From an uncultured bacterium (GTDB lineage Bacteria; Verrucomicrobiota; Kiritimatiellia; PWTM01): a stretch of DNA of 44,241 bases. The translations under genes were made by a program, and so were the position numbers. The notes beneath the pieces were generated by a model, which searched no databases, was not told where the DNA came from, and worked only from the letters and a program-made list of their open reading frames with translations. Each line of letters opens with the position of its first letter. Within the stretch, counting starts at the first letter, position 1. This document shows positions 24,737 through 33,800 of the stretch, one piece after another. Location of the stretch: NCBI GenBank assembly GCA_937139365.1, contig CAKZPT010000049.1:1-44241 (forward strand). Direction: 5' to 3'.

Positions 24737-25174
24737 ATGCCCCGTGGGATGGAATGTTGTGGCGTGAAGCCGCCTGGCCGCGCAACGCTGGTGTTCTACG
24801 ACGGCGAATGCCCTTTGTGCCGCGTCGAGGTCCGCCGGCTGCTGCGGCGCGCTCCGCCGGGCCGGCTGGATCCCGTGGACATCTCGGCGCCCGGTTTCGA
24901 TGCCCGCCAATTCGGCCTCGACGCCGGGGAATGCCGTCGCCAACTCCATGTCCTCCGGCCGGATGGCGTCGTCCTCCGCGGAATGGAGGCGGTGCGCGCC
25001 GCGTGGCGCGCCGCCGGCCTCGGCTGGCTGGCGGCCCCGACCGCATGGGCGCCGCTGCGCGGTCTGTTCGATCGCCTGTACGCTGTGTTCGCCCGCCACC
25101 GGCTCCGTTGGGGCGCGGCGGTGCTGCGCCTCACCCGAGGCCGTGCCACCGCCTGCGCCCGCTGCGGCTCCTGA
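24737..25174 (+). CDS. DCC-family thiol-disulfide oxidoreductase-like protein (DUF393)
   Basis: A 145-residue protein of the DCC family, named after the conserved D-G-x-C-x-x-C motif; here it is FYDGECPLC with Cys25 and Cys28, in a thioredoxin-like position after the first strand. The following segments (DPVDISAPGF, then LHVLRPDGVVLRGMEAVRAAW) match the family. The C-terminal half is helical and hydrophobic and ends with a second cysteine pair (CARC). It probably exchanges thiols and disulfides, with unknown partners. The first 15 residues are not typical, so translation may begin at ATG 24749 or at the GTG near 24764. Confidence 0.8.
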   Translation: MPRGMECCGVKPPGRATLVFYDGECPLCRVEVRRLLRRAPPGRLDPVDISAPGFDARQFGLDAGECRRQLHVLRPDGVVLRGMEAVRAAWRAAGLGWLAAPTAWAPLRGLFDRLYAVFARHRLRWGAAVLRLTRGRATACARCGS

Positions 25175-25320
25175 ATCAACCCGCTGACCCCGCCGCGGAT
25201 TCGCCTTCGTGAACCCCCAAACCGGTGCGGCGAAATATTGGGCGACATGACCGGGTCCGTCGTCCACCCCCTTGGCGAACGCCTTTGCCGGCCCCTTCGC
25301 GGCAAGCTACGACCGGCCGT

Positions 25321-25348
25321 TTGCGATTTTCTCCCGCGCGTGTAAGTT
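25321..25348 (+). promoter_or_regulatory. Candidate leaderless promoter of the SOUL gene
   Basis: TTGCGA (25321-25326), a 16-bp spacer and TAAGTT (25343-25348) end 8 nt before ATG 25357. There is no Shine-Dalgarno sequence between them, so the transcript would be leaderless. Confidence 0.4.
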
Positions 25349-25356
25349 GCCGCCCC

Positions 25357-25920
25357 ATGAGGTTCATACCGGTGCGCGTGTGGACGCTGTCGATCGTGGC
25401 GATAACGGTCGTCGAGACGGCGCCGGCCTACCAGTCGGCCTACCGTCCCACGCCGGCGGGCGTGTTCGAGGTCAAGGTCCTGCCGACATGCCGCGCCTAT
25501 TCTGCGACGGAAGCGGGCTCGTATTCCGAACGCGAAAACCTGCTGTTTATGCGACTGTTTCGATTCCTCCGCGCCAACCGCCTGAGGATGACGGTCCCTG
25601 TCGAGGTGGAGACGCAGACGGCCGCGATGCGTTTTTTTGTCGACTCCGGCGCCCCGGACCGGCTCGAGCCGCATGGCGAGGTCAGGGTCGAGATGCTGGG
25701 GGAGCGCCGGGTCGCGAGCGCTGGCGCCCGCGGTTCGTACACGGAGGACAATGTCCGAAAGACCACTGAGGCGTTGCGGCGGTGGCTGGCCGGCCAGGCC
25801 GAATGGATCGAGGACGGGCCGCCACGGGTCGCCTACTGGAACAGCCCCTTCCTGCCGGGGTTCCTGAAACGTCACGAAGTGCACATCCCCGTGCGCCCCA
25901 CCGCGATGTCCGGCTCTTGA
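25357..25920 (+). CDS. SOUL-family heme-binding protein
   Basis: A 187-residue protein of the SOUL/HEBP family. An N-terminal hydrophobic segment (about 7-23) acts as a signal peptide or anchor. The domain then begins FEVKVLPTCRAYSATEAGSY, as in bacterial SOUL proteins, continues with LFRFLRANRLRMTVPVEVE, and ends YWNSPFLPGFLKRHEVHIPV, which corresponds to the family's Y-x-P-P-x-x-R-x-N-E ending with the family residues partly replaced. Family members bind heme in eukaryotes; bacterial functions are not established. It has no ribosome binding site and probably forms its own transcription unit. Confidence 0.82.
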   Translation: MRFIPVRVWTLSIVAITVVETAPAYQSAYRPTPAGVFEVKVLPTCRAYSATEAGSYSERENLLFMRLFRFLRANRLRMTVPVEVETQTAAMRFFVDSGAPDRLEPHGEVRVEMLGERRVASAGARGSYTEDNVRKTTEALRRWLAGQAEWIEDGPPRVAYWNSPFLPGFLKRHEVHIPVRPTAMSGS

Positions 25921-26329
25921 GACAACGGCCGAACATTGGTCCGCCCGCACCGGGTCGCCAGCGCGATCAAGCTCGAGCCCGGCGATCCCGAATCGCGTTG
26001 GGGATGGTCTGAACTGCGATGCGACTGCCCCCTGTGGCCTCACCTGGGGGAGGCCAGCTGTGGCTCGACCAAGGGCGATCTCTTCGGGATGCGTCACAAT
26101 CATCCGCCGTCGGTCCGCGCGTACCATCGCCAGATACCCATGGGGCCGCCACCTCCCCGATCGAAACCCATTGGGCGCTCCGCACCGCTCTGGAAGACGA
26201 AGCCCTCCAGTGGGCCGGCCGTCGGCCCGTCGCACCGCCTGCACAACACGGTCCCGCTGACGGCGCGCGGAGCCGCGTGGAACAACCCGCTGACGACCGC
26301 CGCTCCGACTCGAACCCGCGACACGGGAC
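25921..26329. other. Gene-free stretch before the leu leader
   Basis: No convincing gene is seen here. Two overlapping + frames (25936-26340 and 26019-26333) lack family features and ribosome binding sites. A - frame of 74 codons (26100-26324) has high third-position GC and reads TVLCRRCDGPTAGPLEGFV in its middle; it could be a small antisense gene but nothing else supports it. The codon bias is weaker than in neighbouring genes. Confidence 0.4.
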
Positions 26330-26358
26330 TTGACCGGTAGGGTCATGGAGCATATGGT
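26330..26358 (+). promoter_or_regulatory. Promoter of the leu leader and leuA operon
   Basis: TTGACC (26330-26335) and TATGGT (26353-26358) are separated by exactly 17 bp. Transcription would start at about 26365, 3 nt before the first leader ATG (26368), so the leader mRNA would be essentially leaderless. Confidence 0.6.
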
Positions 26359-26367
26359 TTGAATCGA

Positions 26368-26469
26368 ATGAACTCCGGCAGCCCCATGTTTGGCGCGCGG
26401 CGGTTCGGGCGGGGCCTCCTCCTGCTCGGCCTGCGTTCGCCGGCGGTGGGGCCGGCGCGCGTGCGGTAA
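26368..26469 (+). CDS. leuL: Leucine-rich leader peptide of the leuA attenuator
   Basis: A 33-codon open frame from ATG 26368 (or 27 codons from the in-frame ATG 26386) to TAA 26469. It contains four consecutive leucine codons (CTC-CTC-CTG-CTC, 26416-26427) followed by Gly and a fifth leucine (CTG, 26431-26433). It lies downstream of a good promoter and upstream of mutually exclusive RNA hairpins and leuA, which is the classical arrangement for attenuation by ribosome stalling at low charged tRNA-Leu. There is no Shine-Dalgarno sequence; the predicted transcription start sits about 3 nt before the ATG, which suits leaderless initiation. The peptide itself probably has no function. Confidence 0.7.
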   Translation: MNSGSPMFGARRFGRGLLLLGLRSPAVGPARVR

Positions 26470-26506
26470 GCCCGCCGCCGATCGCCGGAGCGATCCACCC
26501 ACCGCC
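26438..26506 (+). promoter_or_regulatory. Antiterminator and pause structures of the leuA attenuator
   Basis: GGCGGTGGG (26442-26450) is perfectly complementary to CCCACCGCC (26498-26506), the 5' arm of the terminator, giving a 9-bp antiterminator. The same segment can instead fold into a local hairpin, CGCCGGC (26438-26444) with GCCGGCG (26451-26457), whose loop contains GGTGGG. A ribosome stalled on the Leu codons (26416-26433) would disrupt the local hairpin and free 26442-26450. A ribosome running on to the TAA (26467-26469) would cover it and allow termination. Confidence 0.65.
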
Positions 26507-26529
26507 ATCCGCGGTGGGTGTTTTGTTGT
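26496..26529 (+). terminator. Rho-independent attenuator terminator upstream of leuA
   Basis: A perfect 10-bp stem, CACCCACCGC (26496-26505) with GCGGTGGGTG (26511-26520), a 5-nt loop and the run TTTTGTTGT (26521-26529). It ends 30 nt before the leuA start codon and would stop transcription before leuA unless the antiterminator forms. Confidence 0.85.
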
Positions 26530-26558
26530 CCGGCGGACCGGGGGGAGGAACGGCAGCC

Positions 26559-28159
<1,601 letters not shown>

Positions 28160-28163
<4 letters not shown>

Positions 28164-29038
28164 CCTCGAACCCGATCGACTGGCGTCCGGATTCCCGCAC
28201 CGCCCTGTACGCAGTGCTGGGGCATCCGATCGCCCACTCGCTGTCGCCCGCGATGCACAACGCAGCGTTCCGCGCGCTCGGGATGAACGCCGTGTACCTA
28301 GCGTTCGACGTCCGTCCCCAGGACCTGCCGACGGTGCTCGAGGCCCTTCCGCAGATGGGCTGCGGAGGCGTGAACATCACGGTCCCGCTCAAGGAGATCG
28401 CCGCGCGCCTCGTCCCGCGCCTGGACGACAACGCCCGCCGCGCGGGCGCGGTGAACACCGTGCGATTCGGGGAGGATGGACCGGTCGGGTTCAGCACGGA
28501 CGCCGAGGGATTCCGGCGGGGGCTGCGGGAGGCGTTTGGGGCGGACGTCGAGGGCCGGTCGGTCTTCGTTCTCGGGGCCGGGGGCGCGGGCAGGACGGTC
28601 GCGCTCGAGTGCGCCCGGGCGGGGGCCGTGTCGGTCACGGTGTGCGACGTCGAGTCGGAGCGGGTCGGGCGACTGGTCGCCGAGCTGGGCGTGGTTGCGC
28701 CGGGGGTGGCCGTCGCCGGCTGCGATCCCCTCGGCGCGGTGGCCGCAGCACGCGCAGCTACGCTGGTGGTGCAGGCCACTCCGGTCGGCATGAAGCCGGG
28801 CGCCCCCCCGCCGCTCCCCTCCGGGGCATTCCACGACGGAACGCTAGCCTACGACCTGGTGTACCACCGTCCCGAAACGGAATTCATGCGGGCGGCGCGC
28901 TCGGCCGGCGCCCGGGCGGCCAACGGGCTGGGGATGTTGCTCTGGCAGGGCGCGCTGGCGTTCGAGATCTGGACAGGTCGCGCGCCGCCGGTCGAGGTGA
29001 TGCGGACGACGCTGGAACGGGCCGTGTACGGCGAATGA
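28160..29038 (+). CDS. aroE: Shikimate dehydrogenase (NADP+)
   Basis: A 292-residue enzyme that reduces 3-dehydroshikimate to shikimate. The N-terminal substrate domain has [15 protein letters not shown] (20-34) and NITVPLKE (72-79) with catalytic Lys78, then RAGAVNTV near 95. The Rossmann domain starts with [12 protein letters not shown] near 135. The C-terminal [19 protein letters not shown] is typical. GTG 28160 overlaps the leuA stop (GTGA), so it is translationally coupled to leuA and would share its leucine control. Its stop overlaps pilD by 4 bp. Confidence 0.94.
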
Positions 29039-29862
29039 CTGGACCCTGGCCCAGGGAGTTCGTTGCGCTGGTGGCGGGGGTGTTTGGCGCCTGCGCCGGT
29101 AGCTTTTTGAACGTGTGCATCTACCGCATTCCCCGGGAGTTGTCGGTGGTGCGGCCGCGATCGCGGTGCCCCTCCTGCGGAACGCCGATTGCGTGGTACG
29201 ACAACCTCCCGCTGCTCAGCTGGCTCGCCCTGCGGGCCCGGTGCCGTGCCTGCGGCGTGCCGATTTCACCCCGCTATGTCCTGGTCGAGGCACTGATGGC
29301 CGCCCTCTGGGCGGCGGTGGGCTGGAAACACGGATGGGACCCGCGCACCCTCCTTTACGCTCTGGCCATGTTCGGCCTCGCGCTGGCGGCGTTCGTGGAC
29401 CTCGACGAAATGTACATCCCCGATCGGGTCTCGATCGGCGGCATCCTCGTCGGCTTCGCCGCCGGATGGTTGTGGCCCGAGCTGCACGACGTCGCTGGCC
29501 GCTGGGCGGGCCTGCGCCACGCCGCGGTCGGTGCGCTCGCCGGCGCTGGCTCGCTGGCGCTGCTCGGCTGGGCCGGCGAACGCATCTTCGGCCAGGAGGC
29601 GATGGGCATGGGCGACGTGAAACTGATGGCGGCCATCGGCGCGCTGCTGGGCTGGCCGGCGGTCGTCTTCACGTTTTTCGTCGCCTCGCTGACCGGTGCC
29701 ACGGCCGGCCTCCTGCTGGTCGCGCTGCGCCGGCGCGAAATGCGCAGCGCCATTCCGTTCGGGCCGTTCCTCGCCCTTGGCGCCGCCGCGTGGATGCTGG
29801 GCGGGGCCGACCTGTGGGAGGTCTACGTCCTCACCGCCGCCCGCTGGTGGAGGGAAGGGTGA
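29035..29862 (+). CDS. pilD: Prepilin peptidase / N-methyltransferase (type IV prepilin leader peptidase)
   Basis: A 275-residue polytopic inner-membrane aspartyl protease that cleaves prepilin leaders at G|F and methylates the new N-terminus. The N-terminal methyltransferase region has [12 protein letters not shown] (22-33) and the zinc-binding Cys45, Cys48, Cys70 and Cys73 (CPSC and CRAC). The catalytic aspartates lie in [11 protein letters not shown] (D122/D124 region) and GMGDVKLMA (D197). About seven or eight membrane spans are visible. It is the peptidase required by the pseudopilins GspG-K encoded 20 kb to the left, although it is embedded between aroE and aroK with 4-bp overlaps on both sides. 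It could also be called gspO. Confidence 0.94.
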   Translation: MTGPWPREFVALVAGVFGACAGSFLNVCIYRIPRELSVVRPRSRCPSCGTPIAWYDNLPLLSWLALRARCRACGVPISPRYVLVEALMAALWAAVGWKHGWDPRTLLYALAMFGLALAAFVDLDEMYIPDRVSIGGILVGFAAGWLWPELHDVAGRWAGLRHAAVGALAGAGSLALLGWAGERIFGQEAMGMGDVKLMAAIGALLGWPAVVFTFFVASLTGATAGLLLVALRRREMRSAIPFGPFLALGAAAWMLGGADLWEVYVLTAARWWREG

Positions 29863-29864
29863 GC

Positions 29865-30392
29865 GTGGACCCGGACGCTAACCTCGTGCTCGTCGGCTTC
29901 ATGGGCACCGGCAAAACGGAGGTCGGCCGTCAGCTCGCCGACCGGTTGGGGCGGGAATTCGTGGACATGGACCGCGTCATCGAGGAACGCGAGGAACGCG
30001 ACATCCCCGCCATCTTCCGAGATTCCGGCGAGCCGTACTTCCGATCGCTTGAGCGCGCCTTGGTCCGCGAGCTGGCTGCCCGCCGGTCGCTGGTGATCGC
30101 CACCGGCGGCGGGGTCGTGCTGGACCCGGCCAACATCGAGGACCTCGGCCGGACCGGCGTCGTCGTCTGCCTCGTCGCGACGCCCGAGGCCATCCTCCAG
30201 CGCGTGGCCGGCGACACGCACCGGCCGCTCCTTCAGGCCCCCGACCGCGCCGAGCGGATCCGTTCGCTGCTGGAATGCCGCCGGCCGCTCTACGAGGCGA
30301 TCCCGGCCCGCGTCGACACCACAGCCCGAACGTCGGCCGAGGTGGCCGAGGAGGTGCTCCGCCTGTTTCGCGCGCGCGTGCGGACCGGCTGA
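29865..30392 (+). CDS. aroK: Shikimate kinase
   Basis: A 175-residue kinase that phosphorylates shikimate, the step after AroE. Walker A is GFMGTGKTEVG (10-20), the shikimate-binding Asp-Met-Asp is in FVDMDRVIEER, the Arg of PYFRSLERALVREL follows, then IATGGGVV, and the lid region has THRPLL. I prefer GTG 29865, 6 nt after AGGGAAGGG; the in-frame GTG 29859 overlapping the pilD stop is an alternative adding two residues. It is the last gene of the leuA-aroE-pilD-aroK unit; an 81-bp gap follows. Confidence 0.93.
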   Translation: MDPDANLVLVGFMGTGKTEVGRQLADRLGREFVDMDRVIEEREERDIPAIFRDSGEPYFRSLERALVRELAARRSLVIATGGGVVLDPANIEDLGRTGVVVCLVATPEAILQRVAGDTHRPLLQAPDRAERIRSLLECRRPLYEAIPARVDTTARTSAEVAEEVLRLFRARVRTG

Positions 30393-30473
30393 AGCCCCCT
30401 CGTTGCTCCGTCCGCCTTGTCTGAAGCGCGACCTCGGAGGTAGTGTCAACGCGTCCGATACGGCACCCGGCCC

Positions 30474-31265
30474 ATGCGCGGTTACCTGATCCGAACCGGC
30501 GAGCGCTGGATCGCTCGCTGGCGATTTTTGCGGCACGTGCTGGCCACGACAGCCGCGGCAGTGGGATACGGCCTGCGGCCCTCGACCTGGCGCCGGCCGG
30601 TCCACACCGTGCTGGCCCGTCAGATCCTGTTCACCGGCGTCGAGGCGGTCCCGTTCACGTTCATGGTCGCGGCCGTGCTCGGCTTGGCGGTGGTGCTCCA
30701 AACCCAGGTGATGTTGGCGAAGGTCGGCCAGACGGCCCTCGTCGGGCCGATCCTGGTGGCCGTCATCATCCGCGAGGCCGGGCCACTGTTGGTCAACCTG
30801 GTCGTCATCATGCGCAGCGGCACCGCGATCGCGTCGGAGCTGGCCACGATGAAGCTGACGGGGCAGGTGCGCGTGCTCGACGCGCAGGGCGTGGACCCCT
30901 TCCTCTACCTGGCCGTGCCTCGCGCGCTGGGCGTCGCGACCTCGGTGACGGTGCTGGCCATTCTCTTTATCGCGGCGGCGTTCTCCGTCGGCTACGTCGC
31001 GGGGCTGCTGATCGGCGCGCCCTTGGAGCCCGTGGACATCTTTCTCGATGGGATCGCCGGGGCGGTGATGCCTGCGGACCTGCTGAACGTGCTAGCCAAG
31101 ACGTTCCTGCCCGGGCTGCTGACGGGCGTCATCTGCACACTCGAGGGCCTTGCCGTCCGTGAGGCGTTGACGGAGATCCCGCAGGCCGCAACCCGGGGCG
31201 TCGTGCGGTCCGTCGCTGCCCTGTTCGCAACGGTCGTCGTCGTGTCGCTTCTGACCTACCTGTGA
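30474..31265 (+). CDS. mlaE: MlaE/YrbE-family ABC transporter permease
   Basis: A 263-residue inner-membrane permease of the MCE (mammalian cell entry) lipid transport family. The conserved permease core is clear: VEAVPFTFMVAAVLGLAVVLQTQ near 55-78, GPILVAVIIREAGPLLVNLVVIMRSGTAIASELATMK near 90-125 (the MlaE domain's EAGP and SGxAxxAELxTM motifs), and about five membrane spans. It would move lipids between the inner membrane and the MCE protein encoded by mlaD. A possible promoter lies in the 81-bp gap before it, but no ribosome binding site is evident. The stop overlaps the next gene by 4 bp (GTGA). Confidence 0.93.
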   Translation: MRGYLIRTGERWIARWRFLRHVLATTAAAVGYGLRPSTWRRPVHTVLARQILFTGVEAVPFTFMVAAVLGLAVVLQTQVMLAKVGQTALVGPILVAVIIREAGPLLVNLVVIMRSGTAIASELATMKLTGQVRVLDAQGVDPFLYLAVPRALGVATSVTVLAILFIAAAFSVGYVAGLLIGAPLEPVDIFLDGIAGAVMPADLLNVLAKTFLPGLLTGVICTLEGLAVREALTEIPQAATRGVVRSVAALFATVVVVSLLTYL

Positions 31266-31924
31266 ACGAAATCGCTCCCATTCTCGACGTCCGCGGAGTG
31301 CCGGGCGGCACAGCGGAACGGGTCTCCTTCGCCCTGGCGCCGGGCCAGTGGGCCTGGTGGCCCGCCGCGGACGCCGACGCCATGACGCGCATCGCCGACG
31401 GCCTTTGCGGCCTGGCCGCGTCCCCCGTCGGCGAGGTCCGATTCAACGGACGCTCCTGGGCCGACGCCGGTCCCGCCGAGCAGGCCCTGATGCGTTCGAA
31501 AATCGGGCGTGTGTTTGCCGCCACGGCATGGGTCGCCAACCTCGACGTGGACGAGAACATCGTTCTCGCGGGCCTGTACCACGGGGATCGCTCCCTCGAG
31601 GAATTGCTGGCCGAGGCCACCTGTTGGGCGCGTCGATTCGGCCTGTCGGAGTTGCCGGCCGGGCGGCCGGCGAGGGTCTCCACAAGGGACCTGCAACGGT
31701 GCCAATGGATTCGCGCCCTGCTCAACCGTCCGCGCCTGTTGCTCCTTGAGGCGCCGGAACAAGCGGCCGGCGACGCGGCGTCGGCATTTCGGGAGGCGGT
31801 GGCCGAGACGCTGACCGGCGGCGCGGCGGCCGTGTGGCTGACGTCGGGCGGCGGTCCGCCGCCGCCCGGCCTGCCGTCGCCCACATGGGCCGGCCCGACC
31901 CCGGGCATGGAGGTGAACCCATGA
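31262..31924 (+). CDS. Degenerate ABC ATPase-like subunit in the mlaF position
   Basis: A 220-residue protein between mlaE and mlaD, where the ATPase MlaF is normally encoded. The scaffold of an ABC ATPase is recognisable: PVGEVRFNGRSW, IGRVFAATAWVANLDVDENI, a family-like ALLNRPRLLLLEAP strand, and AAAVWLTSG. Every catalytic motif is altered. Walker A (G-x4-GK-S/T) is replaced by WPAADADAMT (about 33-42). The Q-loop Gln is Ala86. The signature LSGGQ is VSTRDLQ (139-145). Walker B LLLDEP is LLLLEAP (160-166) with the catalytic Glu changed to Ala, and the H-loop His is Ser195. The frame is intact and coupled by 4-bp overlaps to both neighbours, so it is a maintained gene rather than a pseudogene. 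GTG start. Confidence 0.72.
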   Translation: MNEIAPILDVRGVPGGTAERVSFALAPGQWAWWPAADADAMTRIADGLCGLAASPVGEVRFNGRSWADAGPAEQALMRSKIGRVFAATAWVANLDVDENIVLAGLYHGDRSLEELLAEATCWARRFGLSELPAGRPARVSTRDLQRCQWIRALLNRPRLLLLEAPEQAAGDAASAFREAVAETLTGGAAAVWLTSGGGPPPPGLPSPTWAGPTPGMEVNP

Positions 31925-32889
31925 ACGCGGCCGTTCCGTTCAAATTCCGCTACGTCCGCGAGATCGTCGGCACGTTCGTGCTGCTGGCCGTCGCGGCCGT
32001 CGTCGCGGGGCTGATCCTGCTGGCCAGGGCCCAGCGATGGTTCGAGCCGCAACTGGAACTGCGCCTCGCGTTTCCGCCGGAAGGTACGTTCGGCGTCCAG
32101 CGCGGCACCCGCGTCGAAATCCTCGGCGCACCGGCCGGACGAGTGGAAAGCGTCCATGTGCGGCCGGACCGGACCATCGAGGGGCGCCTGGTTCTCCGGC
32201 GCGACTTCGCGGCGTTTCTGCGCGCGGACTCGGAGGCGGTCGTGAAAAAGGAGTACGGCGTGGCCGGGGCGGCCTTCATCTCCATCGCCCTTGGGCAGGG
32301 GCCGCCCCTGTCGGCGGAGAACGCCACGCTGCCCGTGCGCAAGGACACCGAGCTGCTCGAGATCGTGCAGATCGTCGTCGAACAGATTCAAGAGGCCGTG
32401 CTGCCGGTGCTGCGGGAGGTCGAAGCGACGCTGAAGGAGTACCGGGGGTTGGCCGCCGATCTCCGCGACCCCGACCATTCGCTGCAGCAACTGCTCGGCC
32501 AGCTCAACGCGATCGCCGACGGATTGCGCAAGGGCGAGGGCACCGCCGGCCGACTGCTGCGCGATCCCGCGCTGGCGGACGAGGCGCAGAAGGCCGTTGC
32601 CCAGTTGCGTTCGCTGATTGGCAAAGTCGAAGAGGCCGTCACCGAAACGCGGGGCATCCTGCACAACGTTCGGATGGCATCCGAAGGGCTGCCCGGGGCG
32701 ATGGCGACGGTGCAGGGCGAATTGCGAGACGTGCCTGGCCTCGTATTGCAAACGCGGGCGACCTTGCAAGAAACCGAGAGGCTGCTAGCCGGTCTGCAGC
32801 GCCATTGGTTGCTGCGCGGGGCGATGGAACCGGCCGCCGACCTGCCAACGGTGCCGGCCGCCGCGCCCGCATCTGGAGAGGCGCCATGA
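31921..32889 (+). CDS. mlaD: MCE-domain lipid transport protein, MlaD-like
   Basis: A 322-residue membrane-anchored periplasmic protein. The N-terminal membrane span is at about 14-37, the MCE domain at about 42-120 (EGTFGVQRGTRVEILGAPAG, then VRPDRTIEGRLVLRRDFAAFL), and a long helical, probably coiled-coil region at about 140-295 that would form the hexameric lipid tunnel. The GTAGRLLRDPALADEAQ segment recurs in MCE proteins with tethered helices. It is twice the length of E. coli MlaD because of the helical extension. ATG 31921 overlaps the previous stop, and its own stop overlaps the TPR lipoprotein gene. Confidence 0.9.
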   Translation: MNAAVPFKFRYVREIVGTFVLLAVAAVVAGLILLARAQRWFEPQLELRLAFPPEGTFGVQRGTRVEILGAPAGRVESVHVRPDRTIEGRLVLRRDFAAFLRADSEAVVKKEYGVAGAAFISIALGQGPPLSAENATLPVRKDTELLEIVQIVVEQIQEAVLPVLREVEATLKEYRGLAADLRDPDHSLQQLLGQLNAIADGLRKGEGTAGRLLRDPALADEAQKAVAQLRSLIGKVEEAVTETRGILHNVRMASEGLPGAMATVQGELRDVPGLVLQTRATLQETERLLAGLQRHWLLRGAMEPAADLPTVPAAAPASGEAP

Positions 32890-33800
32890 ATTGCGCACAC
32901 GCCATCGTCACCGGGCTCGTCGCAGCGGCCGCGTTGTGGGGCGCCGGTTGTCGGACCCCGGCACCGGAGGCCGGCCCCGCACCCCATCCCGAAGTCCGGC
33001 GCCTCTGCGCGGCAGGCCGACGGGTGTGGGACCTCGGCGAGGCCGAACGGGCGGCGGAGCTCTATCGGCAGGCCCTCCTGGCCGCGCGCGCCTCCGGCCA
33101 CATGGAGTCGGTCGCCGCGGCGGCCGGCAGCCTCGCCGCCTGCCGTTTCGAGACCGGCGACCTGCCGGGCGCGCTGGACGCGATCCGCGAAGGCCGCGCG
33201 GCGCTCGCGCGGGTCGGAAGGCGGAACGCGGATCTCGCCGTGCTGGAAGGTCGGATCCTGCTGGCCTTGGAACGCACGGCCCCGGCCCGCGCCGCCGCCG
33301 CGGAGGCCCTCGCCGCCGGCGGTGGCGTAGCGGCGCGACTCTTGCTGGCGGAATGTGCACTGCGGGAAGGGCAAACGGCCGCCGCGGCGGGGCATGCGGC
33401 CGACGCCGCCAGCTCGATCGCCCGGAATGCCCCGGCCGCGTTGCGGGGATGGCTTGCGGAAACGCTTGCCCGAGTGCGTATGGCGGAGGGACAGACCGGC
33501 GAAGCCGCGTCGGCCTTCGAGTCGGCCGCCGCCTGGCGCGGTTCCGCCGGCCAGCGGCGCCAGGTGGTCCGTAACCTCGCCGCGGCCGCCACGGCGTATG
33601 CGGCCGCCGGCCATCCGTTGAAGGCGGCCGACTGCGCCTACCGCGCCGCCGCCGCGGAGCTGGACCCCTCCGCCGCCGAGTCGTGGTTGACGCGGGCCGA
33701 GGGCTGGCTGGACGATTCCGCCGACGCGCGACGACTCCGCGACCTGATCGCCGCGCTGCGCGCGGAGCGCTCAAGGGCGACCGCCACGGGATCGCCGTGA
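32886..33800 (+). CDS. TPR-type lipoprotein of the Mla operon
   Basis: A 304-residue lipoprotein: signal ending in lipobox LWGAGC (Cys22), followed by Ala/Arg-rich helical repeats (about 35-280) with TPR-like spacing, such as AERAAELYRQALLAARASG and GALDAIREGRAAL. It is probably anchored to the outer or inner membrane facing the periplasm. It sits where Mla operons often carry MlaA or another lipoprotein, but it does not resemble MlaA. By position it may be the outer-membrane partner of the MlaD tunnel; this is inference. Translation is coupled to mlaD and to the hydrolase by 4-bp overlaps on each side. Confidence 0.75.
   Translation: MNCAHAIVTGLVAAAALWGAGCRTPAPEAGPAPHPEVRRLCAAGRRVWDLGEAERAAELYRQALLAARASGHMESVAAAAGSLAACRFETGDLPGALDAIREGRAALARVGRRNADLAVLEGRILLALERTAPARAAAAEALAAGGGVAARLLLAECALREGQTAAAAGHAADAASSIARNAPAALRGWLAETLARVRMAEGQTGEAASAFESAAAWRGSAGQRRQVVRNLAAAATAYAAAGHPLKAADCAYRAAAAELDPSAAESWLTRAEGWLDDSADARRLRDLIAALRAERSRATATGSP

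Noticed and set aside
26280-26330. tRNA-like T-arm (GCGGGTTCGAGTC) on the minus strand
   Set aside because: The flanking bases do not form a T-stem, and no acceptor, D or anticodon arms can be found around it.
26438-26529. T-box or other riboswitch control of leuA
   Set aside because: No T-box sequence or specifier-loop architecture is visible, whereas a Leu-rich leader peptide and a matched antiterminator are present.
31262-31924. The mlaF-position gene as an ordinary pseudogene
   Set aside because: There is no frameshift or internal stop, the length is near normal, and the ends overlap both neighbours by 4 bp.
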